From NCBI GenBank assembly GCA_963969345.1, contig OZ017766.1, forward strand, positions 186,001-250,000: a DNA stretch of 64,000 nucleotides, written 5' to 3'. Position 1 is the first letter of the stretch; the number at the start of each line of letters is the position of its first letter. The translations under genes were made by a program, and so were the position numbers. The notes beneath the pieces were generated by a model. The model worked only from the letters and a program-made list of their open reading frames with translations, was not told the origin of the DNA and did no database searches. This document shows, one piece after another, positions 1 through 11,459 of the stretch. Origin of the DNA: Turbatrix aceti (Eukaryota; Nematoda; Chromadorea; Rhabditida; Panagrolaimidae).

Positions 1-1580
1 CGGCGTGGTTTAGCGGCGCCGTCCGTGGCATCACGTGGTGGTTCAGTGGCTTTCGGGTTCCTGCGCTGGTGGGTGGGTTGGATAGCTGTTGCCAAGGTGG
101 TTACGTGCGGTTGAACTGCGAGGGGGTCTCGGTGTTGTCGTCCAATGCGGACGCGCGAGGCCAAGAGTTGGTGGGCAATGCGACGGACGTCATCGAGTGT
201 CCGGCGTCCATCGCACTTGTCCCAGATGAGGGCCAAGAAGTCTGAGGGCACTAGGCGTTCGACCATGCGGAGGAGCTGCGGGTGAGCGGTGTCTTCGCCG
301 AGCGTGCTCATTTGACGTAGAAGTCGTTCTGCTTTTCCGAGGGTGACGCGTATTTGCAGGTACGTGGCGTTGGGCGGGCACGGTTGGATGTCGGCGAGTT
401 CTTGATGCAGAGCCTCGCTCACGTCTTCGACTTGCCCGAATTGTTCTCGCAGGGTTTGCAGAGCAATGGCGTAAGTCTCTTCGCTTGGCTGGAGACCGTC
501 CACGACAAGCGCTGCGTCTCCTTTGAGATGTGAGAAGAGGAGCGTGCACTTCTCGACGTACGGGATGGGCCTAGCGTCGATGGTGACCCGAAAAGTTTCC
601 CAGAAGTGGAGAAACTTGGAGGGCGAGCCATCAAACGTAGGTAGCTCCATGCGAGGAAGCCGCGACCATTCGCTGGGGCGCTGAGGAAGCGGCGGTGGCC
701 CCGTTGCTGCTGCGTGCTGCCTGACTGCTGGGTGAGCGTACGGGGCCACGTGCTGTGGCGCGCCCGTGTAGTGCCCGATCGGTGCCGTGTGCTGCGTGGC
801 CGAGGAAAGCAGACCCGTAGTTGCCGTGAGCGGAGGGGCCGTAGGCTGCGGACCGTGCGAAGTCATGAATGGTAGCGCCGGATGCTGTCCATTGATGACC
901 ATCGACGGCGGAGCGGAGGTGATCGGAGCCATGTGTGGCGGAGCCGCGGCGGTCACGCCGGGTCGGGGTTGATAGAACGTGCCTGAGGGGGCATGGCTGG
1001 CCCATGCCGGAGGAACCGCGGAGTCGACGGGTGCGGCAGCTGGAGCTGGCGGAGCGGAAGACGGCGGGGCCGACGGGTGCACGACTTGCTGTGCTGCTGC
1101 CTGGTTCAGGTCCGTAGATGTAGGAACCTTGGTCTCGGGTGGCGGAGAGGCTTCAGCAATCGAGGCCGATGGTGTGCGCAAAGGACGCGTCGTCAAGACC
1201 ATGTGGCGCGAGTTTAATTCGGCGAGGTGCGTCGCGATGTCGTTGCGCTTGGTGTGTGCGTCACCGAAGCAGTCGTTGAGGCTCTCGATCGTCGCTGTGC
1301 CGGTAAGCCACTGGTCCAGAAGCTGGGCCTCGTCGTACGCGTCGTCCGCTGACAGGCCGCGGATGATGCCGCGCCAGGCGTCCACCGAGTCGTCCAACTT
1401 CTCGGTGTGAAGTTGGATATTGAAATCGAGCCCCTTGAGGTCGAGGTAGAGGCGTGCGATGGCCGCCGGATCGTCCGGCACGTTGAGTTCGACGGCCGCG
1501 AGGCGGGCCAGGTGCGAGCGTAGAGTCGCGCGCTGCCGCCCGATAGTGGTACGCAGGGGTCCACTAGCCGATTGCACCAT
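1..1580 (-). CDS. BEL/Pao retrotransposon Gag, open to the window edge
   Basis: Reading minus from the ATG at 1580 there are 526 codons without a stop, leaving the window at its left edge, so the 3' part (nucleocapsid, pol) is outside. Residues ~1-130 are a charged helical region, ~130-300 a Pro/Ala/His-rich linker, and ~300-400 match the DUF1759 Gag core typical of BEL/Pao elements: an LPxFDG motif, then an FxETF-like stretch and LKGDA. The ORF is far more GC-rich than nearby host genes. Known of the family: Gag packages element RNA into particles. Inferred: with no frameshift or stop in 1.58 kb the copy is young or under selection. The start is the first ATG after the candidate LTR. Confidence 0.85.
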   Translation of the reverse strand, partial: MVQSASGPLRTTIGRQRATLRSHLARLAAVELNVPDDPAAIARLYLDLKGLDFNIQLHTEKLDDSVDAWRGIIRGLSADDAYDEAQLLDQWLTGTATIESLNDCFGDAHTKRNDIATHLAELNSRHMVLTTRPLRTPSASIAEASPPPETKVPTSTDLNQAAAQQVVHPSAPPSSAPPAPAAAPVDSAVPPAWASHAPSGTFYQPRPGVTAAAPPHMAPITSAPPSMVINGQHPALPFMTSHGPQPTAPPLTATTGLLSSATQHTAPIGHYTGAPQHVAPYAHPAVRQHAAATGPPPLPQRPSEWSRLPRMELPTFDGSPSKFLHFWETFRVTIDARPIPYVEKCTLLFSHLKGDAALVVDGLQPSEETYAIALQTLREQFGQVEDVSEALHQELADIQPCPPNATYLQIRVTLGKAERLLRQMSTLGEDTAHPQLLRMVERLVPSDFLALIWDKCDGRRTLDDVRRIAHQLLASRVRIGRQHRDPLAVQPHVTTLATAIQPTHQRRNPKATEPPRDATDGAAKPR

Positions 1581-1594
1581 TTCAATCGATCCAA

Positions 1595-2050
1595 GAGAGA
1601 GAGTAGAAAGCTCTTTCTTTATTCAATCCAAGCACATCAAAAATGCAAAACGTAAGCGCATTTATACCCCCTTTGCGGCCGGATATGTATCCGGCCGATT
1701 CGGGGGGATCGGGGGGCTTCCGGGAGCGCTTGTCGCTGACAACTGGCAAGAGCTCGTTGCCAGCGACTTCGCTGGCGGCGACAATTGGTCATTTAAACAA
1801 AAAAAGTCAAATTTTACTCTCCTGTTTTGGAAAGATGAGAATTCCCATAAACGAAAGCTGAACGACAACCAGGGTCCCAGGTGGTCGATCGCATCGTTCA
1901 GACAAGTCAAGAATACCCTCACCCAGAGACTGAGTTCAACAGGAGACTCGCTATGTACTATCCGCGCACACCTCTTTCTGACTCCCGCGAGGTCAAAGAA
2001 GATCGCGGGATCAATCCTTCCATCATTGTTTAAGACATAGAAAGGTGACG
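1595..2050 (-). mobile_element. Candidate 5' LTR of the BEL/Pao element
   Basis: Reading minus, a GGGGTATAAA TATA box lies at 1666-1661, followed 40 bp downstream by AATAAA at 1623-1618, then a CT-rich stretch leading directly to the gag ATG at 1580. A TATA box followed closely by a poly(A) signal just upstream of gag is the expected U3-R-U5 order. The outer (right) boundary is not visible because the partner LTR is outside the window; ~2050 is only where GC-rich sequence gives way to AT-rich host sequence. A 141-codon open frame at 1662-2087 on the same strand is taken as chance. Confidence 0.5.
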
Positions 2051-2781
2051 GGATTTTTTGAGTATCAAATAATTCGCTTTTTAGCAAGCAAAAATATTAT
2101 GAAGCAGTGGTGTACGGTTTCATATGGGTGGCCGACTTTTTTTGATTCATGGGAGTTCGCTTGAGTGATTGCAAGATCGGATTTTATGCCAAAAAAGGAG
2201 TTATGGAATGACAAAAATAAAACGCAGGAAAAAGGGTATTAAGGCAAAAAGCGTCAATACAAAATTTAATATCGCAACGGTACCCCCTAGTACAAATTGG
2301 TGCAGGTTACGGTAAATTTTAATCCTACAAAAAATTACCATTTTTCTCATCGCCCGAATATATCTAATGACATTTTTAAAACGAATTCATGACAGACATT
2401 TTTATGACCCCCCAAAAAACAACTTTCAGCAACAATGCTCATTGTTGTAACCAAAAAAATATTAACAAAGCAAAGCTCACTTTCATCCCTCTAGACGACG
2501 AACAAATGTTCTCTTTCAAATCTGTCCGAAGGAGAACGGGTGTGTTTTTGTTTCCTCGCGCGGGGGTGTTGTGTTCGCGCGTGTCCCCGAGGAAATCCGA
2601 TTAAAAATCGTCCAATCAGCGGGGCTATTGGACTTCAGCTCATGGCTGCTTTACCCGCTGAGTGACCATTTTTTTGGTCATGACAGATGGTATTGGTAAA
2701 TCGGGAAAGTTAGTTTAAAGACAAAATCTAAAACACCACAGTGATTTGTGCTCCAAATTTTATAAGTCGCACAAAATAAAT
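2051..2781. other. AT-rich intergenic region
   Basis: AT-rich sequence with homopolymer runs between the retroelement and the 3' end of the next minus-strand gene. A short open frame at 2389-2604 shows no recognisable protein features. Nothing else supported was seen. Confidence 0.5.
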
Positions 2782-4412
2782 TCAAGTAGTATCTCGATCC
2801 GATCTCGAATCACTAAGCACGTCCGAAGTCGAAACCGGCATTCGGCTCGATACACTCGACTTTTTCTTTGACTTCGACTGACGAGGAACGTTTGAGTTTG
2901 TGTGCGTCGCCGCCGACTTTGCAGCCATCGTCGAGTTCTGCGTATTGGACTCCTTCAGAGATCCCCGCGATTCCGAAACAGACTTGACAACGCTGTGCGT
3001 TCTTTCAACCTTGCTCTTTTTGGATCGAGCGGGACGCGCAGATGACTTTGAACTATCCTTGTAGCCGGTTCGTTCGACTTCGCTGAAAGGAAGCTCAAAG
3101 GTGTCCGGTGGGGGATCGTTGAGAAAGACTCTGGCAAATTCCGAAAGAGGGGGTTCTTTCGGATTGCGGAAGGCGGGGGGCAGGCGACTCGCCACTTCGT
3201 TGAGCGCTTTCGTGGTTGTTTCCATGAGTTCTTGGGGCACGGAGCGGAGGAGAATTTGAAAGATAGAGATGGTTGATGCGCCGATGATGTGAATAATGGT
3301 CCTGGAACGAAGATACCGCTATTTTTTAACAGTAATCAAAAAACTGAATTTAAAAAATTCAATTTTTGTAAACCAACCTATGGTAATTGATCCTGGCCTG
3401 AAGCGTGCCAATGTATTCCTCAGCCTTGACTGTTTTCGGCACGTCGAGCACCGCATTGTAGGTCTCCAGCTTTGGCCGACCGTACCTAGCAAGGTAACGG
3501 GCATATTCCTTTCTGGCGTTCTGCCGATCGACTGCTTCTAGGCCGTAGACCTCGCCGAGTACGCAGACCGCGTTGAAGCCGCAGACAGCGTGTTCAAAGG
3601 CTGACGACACTTCGCTGGCCTTGCCAATAAGTACCTTCCGATTCTTCTCCATCCAGATTTCCATGTCGGTTGTTTTTTTGAGCCAACTACCGCCCATCCG
3701 GATGAGTGTGCGCAGACGATTCAGGGCTGCGGCTTCGCTGACGGTCACAAATCTGTCCTTAACCAGGTAGTCGTCCGTGAGGGGTGCCGTGGGACGGAGG
3801 ACTTCTGAAATATCGTATTTTTCAAATCGAAACAGTGCGACAAAAGTTGCATACCTGCCAACTTGTTCTGCAGCTTCACAACTTCCGGATCAGCATCAAC
3901 GAGCTCAGTTCCTGCTTCCAGCTTTCTGGCAGTGTCCAGCGCGTTGAGACGACTGTTGTTGGTGGACAGATCTATGACATCCTCTCGGATGGCACGGCGC
4001 CTCATGCATCGCTCTGTCAGCGGGATTTCGTAGTACTTCTGAATGGACATCGAATAGTTTACCAGGGTTGTTCGCTGGAAAAACATTTAGAGAATCGGAG
4101 TGAGACTGGGACAAAACTTACAGTCCACGACAAGAAGTACAGAATTCCCAGAACCCGTGTGAGCTCGTCTTGCGTGGCGATGGTCCCGCCAGCTACCTCG
4201 CGACGGGGGGTCTGACGCTTTCGTCGCCTCGATGAGCGCGGAGGTGGACGCCAAGGCTTGACAGCGTCGGCGACGGTCCCGACGAACTCCAGGTCATACC
4301 TTGGCGCGGAAAAGGCTGCGCTGCTGTCTTCCGTCAGCGGAAGAAGGCTGTACTGACGACTCTTCATGACGAAATCGTTCTGAATGATTGTCCAACTAAC
4401 GACGGACAACAT
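2782..4412 (-). CDS. Unrecognised membrane-associated protein, third gene of the CCT4 cluster
   Basis: Four exons on the minus strand: 4412-4122, 4074-3855, 3804-3378, 3301-2782 (introns 47, 50 and 76 nt), 485 aa with all junctions in frame. The N-terminal ~80 residues hold a basic RRRKR stretch; residues ~95-310 are helical and charged. A hydrophobic segment in the last exon (around TIIHIIGASTISIFQILL) could be a membrane helix. The C-terminal ~120 residues are rich in Ser, Lys and Arg and end in repeated SDSRSD-type sequence. I do not recognise the family. It starts 155 bp after the stop of the upstream gene, spacing like a nematode operon, but no clean trans-splice acceptor was found directly before the ATG. 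Confidence 0.75.
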
Positions 4413-4567
4413 TTGAAAGAATTCAAATTTTTTGATTTTTTTTTCAATTCAGCTTCTGCACCAAGCTTTCCGCAAAGCTTGAAAAATGGGTTTCAGTTTA
4501 TGCCAGATTGAAAAACACAAGTCAGTTCTGGACCGGCCAGTAGTAATAAATGCACGCCGCAATTGGG

Positions 4568-5247
4568 TCACTTGGTCTTAACCTTATCAGTAGATGCCGT
4601 CTCAGCAGATGACGTGTTGCTGCTGGATCGCATCGACATCCACGAGAAATCCCAGCCGCCTTCGGTTGGTGCGTCGGACAGCGACTGCTCGACATAGACG
4701 TTCGGGGGAGGAGCTTCGAACATGAACCGGATCACGCCCTGAATTTTTTGTGCGTAAAAAAATTGTTGGTTTTTTCCAAAATGTAAGGAAAACAGCAAAA
4801 ACTCACGCATACTGTCCACCACTCGCCGTAGCCGTTGTAGATAATTCTGCACGTCTGACGGAAGATGACAGGATGCTCACGGCACATTTGGACAAACTGG
4901 ATGAGCTTTTGAATGATCATATAAATCTTGAAGCAGAAATTATACAAACAAATAAAGAAAGCATAGATGATCGCTGCGAAGATGAGCATCGCAAACTCGG
5001 CCTCTTCCAAGAATTTGTCGTTGAAGAAGGCGTCATCCGCGGCAGAAGACGGGGCCGTTTCCGCTACAGCAAGTCGAGCAGACGACTTTGGAGACTTGAC
5101 CGGGGATCTGAGATTCTCACGTGCCGTCTTGGGAGATCGCGGGGATCTGCGGGACGACCCCGTCGGCGCTTTGGGCGCCGCCGAGACGGCAGCGACGGCA
5201 GTGGGAGGGTCAGTCTCACTTTCGTTGTTTCCGACTGCCATAGACAT
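4568..5247 (-). CDS. Unrecognised small transmembrane protein, second gene of the CCT4 cluster
   Basis: Two exons, 5247-4807 and 4738-4568, joined by a 68-nt intron (GTGAGT...TTCAG) give 203 aa. The first ~70 residues are low-complexity Ser/Pro/Ala with basic SP/SPK repeats; ~85-120 form one or two hydrophobic helices (AMLIFAAIIYAFFICLYNF and onward); the C-terminus is Ser-rich and hydrophilic. I cannot assign a family. A TTTATGCAG acceptor at ~5318 lies 70 nt before the start and could be a trans-splice site. The gene begins 308 bp after the CCT4 stop and is followed 155 bp later by another minus-strand gene, so co-transcription is likely. The frame is open further upstream, so the start could lie at 5325. 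Confidence 0.7.
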
Positions 5248-5555
5248 TGTAACGGTCAGTATGGGCTGGCATTCAGCGCAGTTGTGAACACGGTACAAAA
5301 GCAGAAAGAAAATCTGCATAAACAAATTTTTTTAAATGTCGCGTGCAATTCTCGTACTTTTCTAATTTGCCCCGTCCAACAAAATTTGGTCCCCGAAAAA
5401 TTCTACATCGGCTTAACGCTTTTTATAACGTGTTCCATTAGACAGGTAAGCAAATGAGACCAAAGTCAACGGTTGACGACTGACTGCAAACAAGCTGTTG
5501 GGTGGCAAATAAAAGAAAACAGAAAACAGGAAGCCGTCCGTCTTGCATTCACGGG

Positions 5556-7462
5556 TTAACGAACTGCCATGACCTGAAAAAATATCTCTCACTTTTTCAA
5601 AGTTGACGGTAACTTACGATGTCGTCAATCTTCAGAATGCTGCGAACGGTTTCGGTGGCTTGCTTCATGGCAAACGACGTCACAAGGAGCGGCTGAAGGA
5701 CGTTTTCATCCCTGATGTTCGTGACACAGCCCTTGCGAACGTTGATGCCGTAGTCCTTGTTGCCATTTGCGTGCTGGTTGCGAAGCTCGGTGACGGTTTC
5801 GATCGGGCCGAGACCTGCGTTTTCGGCCAGGGTGTAGGGAATGACTTCGAGGGCGTCCGCGTATGCCTAAACAATATTTTTTGGTCAAAAAAGCATATTT
5901 TTGGGCAAAAATAATTTTTTCACTAGAAGCACTCCTCGGTGACAGAATTTTAAAACCCAACCTTCCAGCAGTACTGCTCCGCGCCCTCTTTTGTCAATGC
6001 GAGTTGTCGTAGTTGAACAGCAACCTCCATTTCAGGAGCTCCGCCACCGGGGATCAGAGCCCTCTTCTTGACGAGACACCTGATAACGCAGAGCGCGTCG
6101 TGAAGCGAGCGCTCGGCTTCTTCGAGGACAAGCTTGTTGCTACCTCGAAGCAGGATCGATACCGCCTGTCCGGGATTCTGGACACCAGTCACCTTGACGA
6201 CAGCCTCATCCGATGAAGTACGGATTTCCTCGACGAGGGCCGCCGTGCCAAGAGCCTCCGCGTTGAAATGGTCGGGGCTGGCGATCGGCCGACAGCCCAA
6301 AATGCGGGAGTAAAACTCGACGTCTTCGCGATCGATGTCCTTGATGACCATGATCTTCATCTTCGCGAAGAAGTGAAGAGCCTTTTCGGTGACGGCGTCG
6401 CGAAGGATGGATTTCTGGATGAGCAGAACGTTGCAGCCGGCAGCCTTGATTTTCTTACAGAGGTCAAGGAGGTATTGACGTTCTTCGCGAAGAGCACGGT
6501 CCATCTGGGTGTAGTCCGTGATGATGACTTGGTGCTCGATCTGGAAAAATTGTATTGATCAGCAAACAGGTCAAGTCATTTTCCGACAACGAATAACCGC
6601 AAAAATCACCAAATAATTAAAACCAAAACTCACATCAGTCTTCGGCGGACTAATCTGAAACTGAATGAGACCAATCCTGGCCTTCTCGACGCGACTCGGT
6701 CCACCATGGCCCATCGACTTTTGCTCGATGATAGCGCCATCGATGAGCTCAGACTCCTCAACCGTCTCTCCGACCTTCTGGACGATTTTTATCATGTTCA
6801 GGTTGACATTTTCGACCTTTTCGGCGTTGACGATGCGCTTGATAGCCTGGACAGCCATGGGAGCAAAGACAGACGAATGCTGCGAGATGACCTTAGAGTT
6901 CAGACTCGTAGCTGCAAGCTTGATGAGTTCTTCATCGTTGTCGAAGTCGAGAGGAGTCGACATTTCCTCGAGAATTCGAACGGACTTGGCGGCAGCTCGT
7001 TGATAGGCATCAGAAATCTTGGTAGGATGGATTCCGTTGTTGAGCAGCACTTCGGCGGCCCCCAGCAGAGCGCCAGCAATGATGACGACGGACGTCGTGC
7101 CGTCACCGGCTTCGATGTCCTGCGCTTTGGCGAGTTCGACGAGCTGCAAAAGAAGTTTTGAGGTCAAAACAAAAAAAAAAAATAAAACCAACCATGCGAG
7201 CGGTAGGATGAATGACAGACATCTGCTTGAGGATCGTAGCACCATCATTCGTGATGGTGACCTCGCCGTTGCCGCTCTGGATCATCTTGTCCATACCACG
7301 GGGTCCGAGGGACGTTCGGATGGCATCGGCGACGGATTTTGCAGCGACAATGTTGCTGACGCGAACCGAAGCCGGCTTTTCCTTGTCGGTGAACTTCGGG
7401 CCCATTCCCTGGCTCTTGGGAGCCGCAGACGGAGCAGCAGCAACTTTTGTTGCAGGGGCCAT
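5556..7462 (-). CDS. cct-4: T-complex protein 1 subunit delta (CCT4)
   Basis: Subunit of the cytosolic TRiC/CCT chaperonin, which folds actin, tubulin and other proteins in an ATP-driven double ring. Five exons: 7462-7193, 7143-6634, 6540-5962, 5866-5618, 5573-5556, giving 541 aa, the family length. Visible are [12 protein letters not shown] and NDGATIL near residues 50-75, the ATP-site GDGTTSVV near 100, [15 protein letters not shown] around 400 and the C-terminal [15 protein letters not shown]. The delta assignment rests on [19 protein letters not shown] and RDVTEKA-type segments matching CCT4 rather than other subunits. The last exon encodes only five residues and the stop. It is divergent from the YL1-like gene at 7807 (344 bp shared upstream region) and is probably first in an operon with two unknown membrane genes. 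Confidence 0.97.
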
Positions 7463-7806
7463 GATTGATTACACTCAAGCTGTAATAAAAGCGAAAAATC
7501 ACAAATTTGGTACGAAGCGATCAGTTGGTTGCAAACTTCGTTTACAGATACGACAGGAAAAATGCACAACTACAAAAACGAAAAAGTACAAAAACAAGGA
7601 TGAAAAAACAACGTCAAAAATAAAATGCAAGTCCTCGAGAGAAAGATCGCGAAGGATAGGAACTCAAGCAATTGCAATTTCTGCATGCACGCTGCAGAGG
7701 GCGGTGCTGCGGGACCGCATCAAATGCACCCCAGTTCGATGTTTTGTGTTTTTTTATCGTTTATCTTGCTATAACAACTCAATCGCTTTGTTTCATTTTT
7801 TAGACC
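7463..7806. promoter_or_regulatory. Shared upstream region of cct-4 and the YL1-like gene
   Basis: 344 bp between two divergent starts. The side near 7807 ends in a pyrimidine-rich stretch with TTTTTTAG directly before the ATG, a plausible trans-splice or splice acceptor. No TATA box was seen. A bidirectional promoter is an inference from the head-to-head arrangement. Confidence 0.45.
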
Positions 7807-8786
7807 ATGGAGGAAGAAGACGTCGAGATGAGCAATGCCGAGGAAGCAGGAACCGGTGACGAAGTTGAAGACAGCAGTGGAAGCTCGTCAGACAGTTCTG
7901 ATGACTCCGGCAGCAGCTCCGATGGTCCATCTCGTGAAGCCTCCCCCCTGGCGTTGGGTCGAGTCAGACGGGCGACCGCCGGCAACCGGTATGCTGCGCT
8001 ACTTGAAGAGCAGAAGCAGAAGGGTGTCGCGGTCACCGTCACGGAGGACGATGAGGTTTTCAAAGGCGTCGTCAGCGAAGCCCCCGCCGAAGACCAGGAT
8101 TTCACGGTAGACCCCGATGAGGATGACGACACCGATGTGGGGTCGGATTTCGACGAGTGGGAAGGCCGGGAAGAGACCGAGGAAGATGCTGAGGCTCAGG
8201 GGGAGAAGGAAGGCAGGGCGCAGCGGAGGCAGAAAATGGTGAGTTTTTTTCGAGTTCACGTTTCTTTAATTTTATATTTATGGTCAGGTTTTTGGCATCG
8301 TTGTATATGCTGTTCTCAAAAATGGAAAAAAAAATCGGTTCATTTCTTTAGGCAAAAAAAGCTGCAGAGCAAAAACGAAAGCGAGAAACGCTTATGAAGG
8401 AACTCCAAGCAATGCAAACCGTCCAATCTTCTCGTGTCGACGATACCACCCACAAGCGGTACCTCGAGGAAGCGCAACTCATTGCCCAGCGTAACCAGGA
8501 AGATCTCCGGATCATCGAGGAGAACCTCGAACGCCAAAGGCACGAAACCATGCTGGCGTCAACCACGGTCTGCCGGCCCCAACGCGAAGACGTCATTCGT
8601 ATTACGACACGCCGGAATGACGATGGCGCAATCGGCGGAAGCATTGCTCTGCCTACGGAATGCGAGGTTGTGAGAGGAAGAATCGGCCCCGATCCCAAGA
8701 AGTTGCTTTCCCGCTTCAGAATCCCCGATGAATTGAGGCATCCGTCACGGCCCAGGGGAGCCTATCGGGAAGACTGGTTTTATTGA
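7807..8786 (+). CDS. YL1/VPS72-like nuclear protein, short form
   Basis: YL1/VPS72 is the H2A.Z-binding subunit of SRCAP/SWR1 and Tip60 remodelling complexes. Two exons, 7807-8238 and 8352-8786 (113-nt intron, ATG|GTGAGT), encode 288 aa. Residues ~1-45 are acidic and Ser-rich. ~55-70 hold the family hallmark RxTAGNRYAALLEEQ; an acidic stretch follows with SDFDEWE, matching the YL1 H2A.Z-binding region. The middle is a Lys/Gln/Glu coiled region, and the tail reads FRIPDELRHPSRPRGAYRED. Odd: I see no C-terminal YL1_C domain before the stop at 8784, so this is a short or divergent orthologue, or the last exons are missed. Divergent from cct-4. Confidence 0.8.
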
Positions 8787-9019
8787 GGGACTGTTTTTGT
8801 GCGAAAAAAAAACAATGAATGAACGTTGATTTTGGGGAAGCATTTGGACTTCAGATTAAAACAGTAGATAGAATGAGCGTCAAGAATCAGCGGGCGAATA
8901 AGTACTTTCACATCACCGAAAAAATTAGCATATACATAATGAGATTATCCGTTGACTACCTCTTCCATTCAACCATTGATTCATCTTCGGCCATTTTGTT
9001 TGGATTGTATTCTTCCAAA

Positions 9020-10706
9020 ATGTCTGGCACTCAATCGTATAAGAGTACACATACGCATAATTCGGCGACGACATCGAGTTCACGAAATCGTAAGTCAAAG
9101 AAATCGAAATACGATAAGAAAGAAAACTATGACGCGGTCACGTACGGCCTCCACCTACAGCCGTGGTACCATGGCCTACGATCTCGCAACGACATTACAC
9201 CACTACTCAAGCGTCCGGGAGACTTTCTTGTACGCGCCACCGCCGATGATGACCGTATCAATGTCATTCTGTCATTTTGCGTCAATTCACAGACGAAAAT
9301 TTTGTCCACTGATACGGATGCGCCTCCGAACGAAGACAAACAACAAAACAACAAGGTATTTCATGCGACGTTGTTTTACGATAAGGAAGTCGGGACGTGG
9401 GAGCTGTCTGCGCTGGTCCGGAAACGAGCTAGCAGGAAGGATAAGAGAGATTCGTCGGTCAAGACCAAGTTTCCGACAGTATCGCATCTGGTGACATACT
9501 ACACAAACCACGCCATTGTTTCGGATGTCAAGCTGAAGAACGGAATTTCGAGGCCGCCGTGGCTCTTCCTGAGCATGTATCTTCGCTTTGAGCATTCCGA
9601 GTTCCTGGGAAAAGGAAACTTTGCCCAAGTGGTCAAAGCAAAGCTCAAGGTGTCGAATCATCGAGGAAAAACCGTCGCCATCAAGGTGGGTGGTCTTTTT
9701 ATCCTGATGTGAGTTGACCTGGGTTTCAGATGTTGCTTGACACCTCGAAAAATGAAAACATGACGAAGCAACAACGCAACGCCGAAATCGATTCCATGAT
9801 GCGTGAAGCAAAGCTCATGAGTCGGTACAAGCATACGAATCTCATCGATTTCTACGGTGTCGCCTGTGATCGACCACCCATCATGATTGTCATGGTATGT
9901 CTGCGGGGTCATAATTCGGTATATGAACAGTGACGGCTTCAGGAATACTGCCCCGGGGGAAGCCTTGAAGGCCACCTCAAAAAAGAACTTGAGAACATCC
10001 CTGCCAACGAAAGGATTGTTTACTGCTTCGAATCTGCGAGGGGTCTTCGGTACCTGCACTATCACAAGTGCATTCATCGCGTTTGTTATTACTCCACAAC
10101 TCGGCTTGACATATTTTTTAGGATTTGGCATGCAGGAACTGTCTCATCTCCGCGACCGGACGGATCAAGATCTCCGACTTTGGACTCTCCAAGATGCTAG
10201 ACCAGAAACACATCGACAGCGAAGAAGAAAACCTTTCTAACGTGCCTCTTCGCTGGATGGCACCCGAGACCATTTCCCGTACTCCCCAGTACTCGACCAA
10301 ATCTGACGTCTGGTCTTACGGGGTGATGGTGTATGAAATCTTCAACCTCGGTGTCAAGCCCTGGGCCGATACCGAAGATTTCAAGATGATCAGCAAGGCC
10401 ATTCGCAAAGGCAACATGCCTCCGCCTCCCGAGGGCACACCTGAACCCATGCAACAGATTCTCTCTCTTTGCTGGATTGTGGAGAAAGACAAGCGACCCG
10501 AAATGATCGATATATCGAGGAAACTCACCGAAATTCAAAGTTCTGGTCCACAGTATGCTCCACCGGAGCCGGCGGATTTCACGGTTAACAGAAGAAATCA
10601 CGTCAACCGACAAAAAGACAAGGAATCCATGGCCAATCAAATTGGGGAATACTCGCTTCGCTCGGCACCGTCAAAGAACAACGAGGAAAATCCGGACGAA
10701 GACTGA
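9020..10706 (+). CDS. SH2-domain non-receptor tyrosine kinase (Fer/Fes-like, nematode type)
   Basis: Four exons, 9020-9685, 9730-9894, 9943-10080, 10122-10706, encode 517 aa. After a ~50-residue basic Ser/Lys-rich leader comes an SH2 domain (WYHGLRSR near 50, GDFLVRA near 72). The kinase domain has a GKGNFAQVVKA glycine loop, VAIK, the helix-C Glu in MMREAKLM, hinge MEYCPGGSL, catalytic HRDLACRN, DFG and WMAPET. There is no F-BAR domain, as in the expanded small Fer-like kinases of nematodes; the absence of any myristoylation MG start also argues against Src. Known role of the family: cytosolic signalling, often in the male germ line. Odd: no tyrosine lies between DFG and APE, so the usual activation-loop autophosphorylation site is missing. 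The C-terminal ~60 residues are basic. Confidence 0.93.
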
Positions 10707-11459
10707 CCCCCGGTCTCTAGCAGCTGTCCGGTAGAAATGACCGTAAATTGCCTATCCGGTGTGTTTCTACCGAAGACTGATGTCTTGATGCTATTTTCGT
10801 TGCTACCTACCGATTGCTTATTTGCCTGCACGGTAATAAAAAGCGTGATGTTTTGTCAGGAGCACATGTTTGTGTACGCGCGCGCCCTGTTGACTACTGC
10901 ACTGGAGTTGTTTATCAATCAGCACACGGGTGTACGGAGGGAAGTAATAAAAGTTGTGCAGGCGAAAAGAAAGCCGACTGACTGTAAAAAATATCGAATA
11001 ACTGTGGACTGCCTGGTGACCAACAAATTCATTTCCTATGGTAGCTTTCCGTTATACATTATTGCGAATCAGTTTTGGTTTTGTTTGCCAATTGACTGAT
11101 GTTCCTGTTTTTCCAACTTTGTACAAGCGCTATCGGGAGCGTCAAGCTTGTCTTGGCGCTAATCCCCTAACCCTTTTAACAAGCGTCAACGCTCCCTAAA
11201 ATCATGGTAGTCTCCCCTCCCCCCTCCCCAACTCGAGATGCCTGGTACCGACCTCGCCTTTTCACATACCTAGCTTATCGATTACGCGACTCATCATTAG
11301 TCTGATTGCTTTCCGTTTTTTCTGCAGCCCTTTTTTGATAGTCATCGTTCTAGTCGTTGCCTCTTCCGGGCACATTGACAAAAATATCTATTTCAGGCTC
11401 ATAAGCGTTGGCGTCGCAAACTTATCGTAGTTCAGTTGGCAGCATACAGGGAACGCGTG
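10707..11459. other. Intergenic region between kinase and mesh-like gene
   Basis: No gene supported. Around 11131-11199 an imperfect inverted repeat (GGGAGCGT ... ACGCTCCC with CAAGC pieces inside) could form a hairpin. The last 120 bp include TATTTCAG at about 11390-11398, a possible acceptor for the mesh-like transcript. Confidence 0.4.

Noticed and set aside
7463..7806. Upstream ORF crossing the cct-4/YL1 interval
   Set aside because: The frame overlaps cct-4 exon 1 on the opposite strand and has low-complexity Lys/Thr content.
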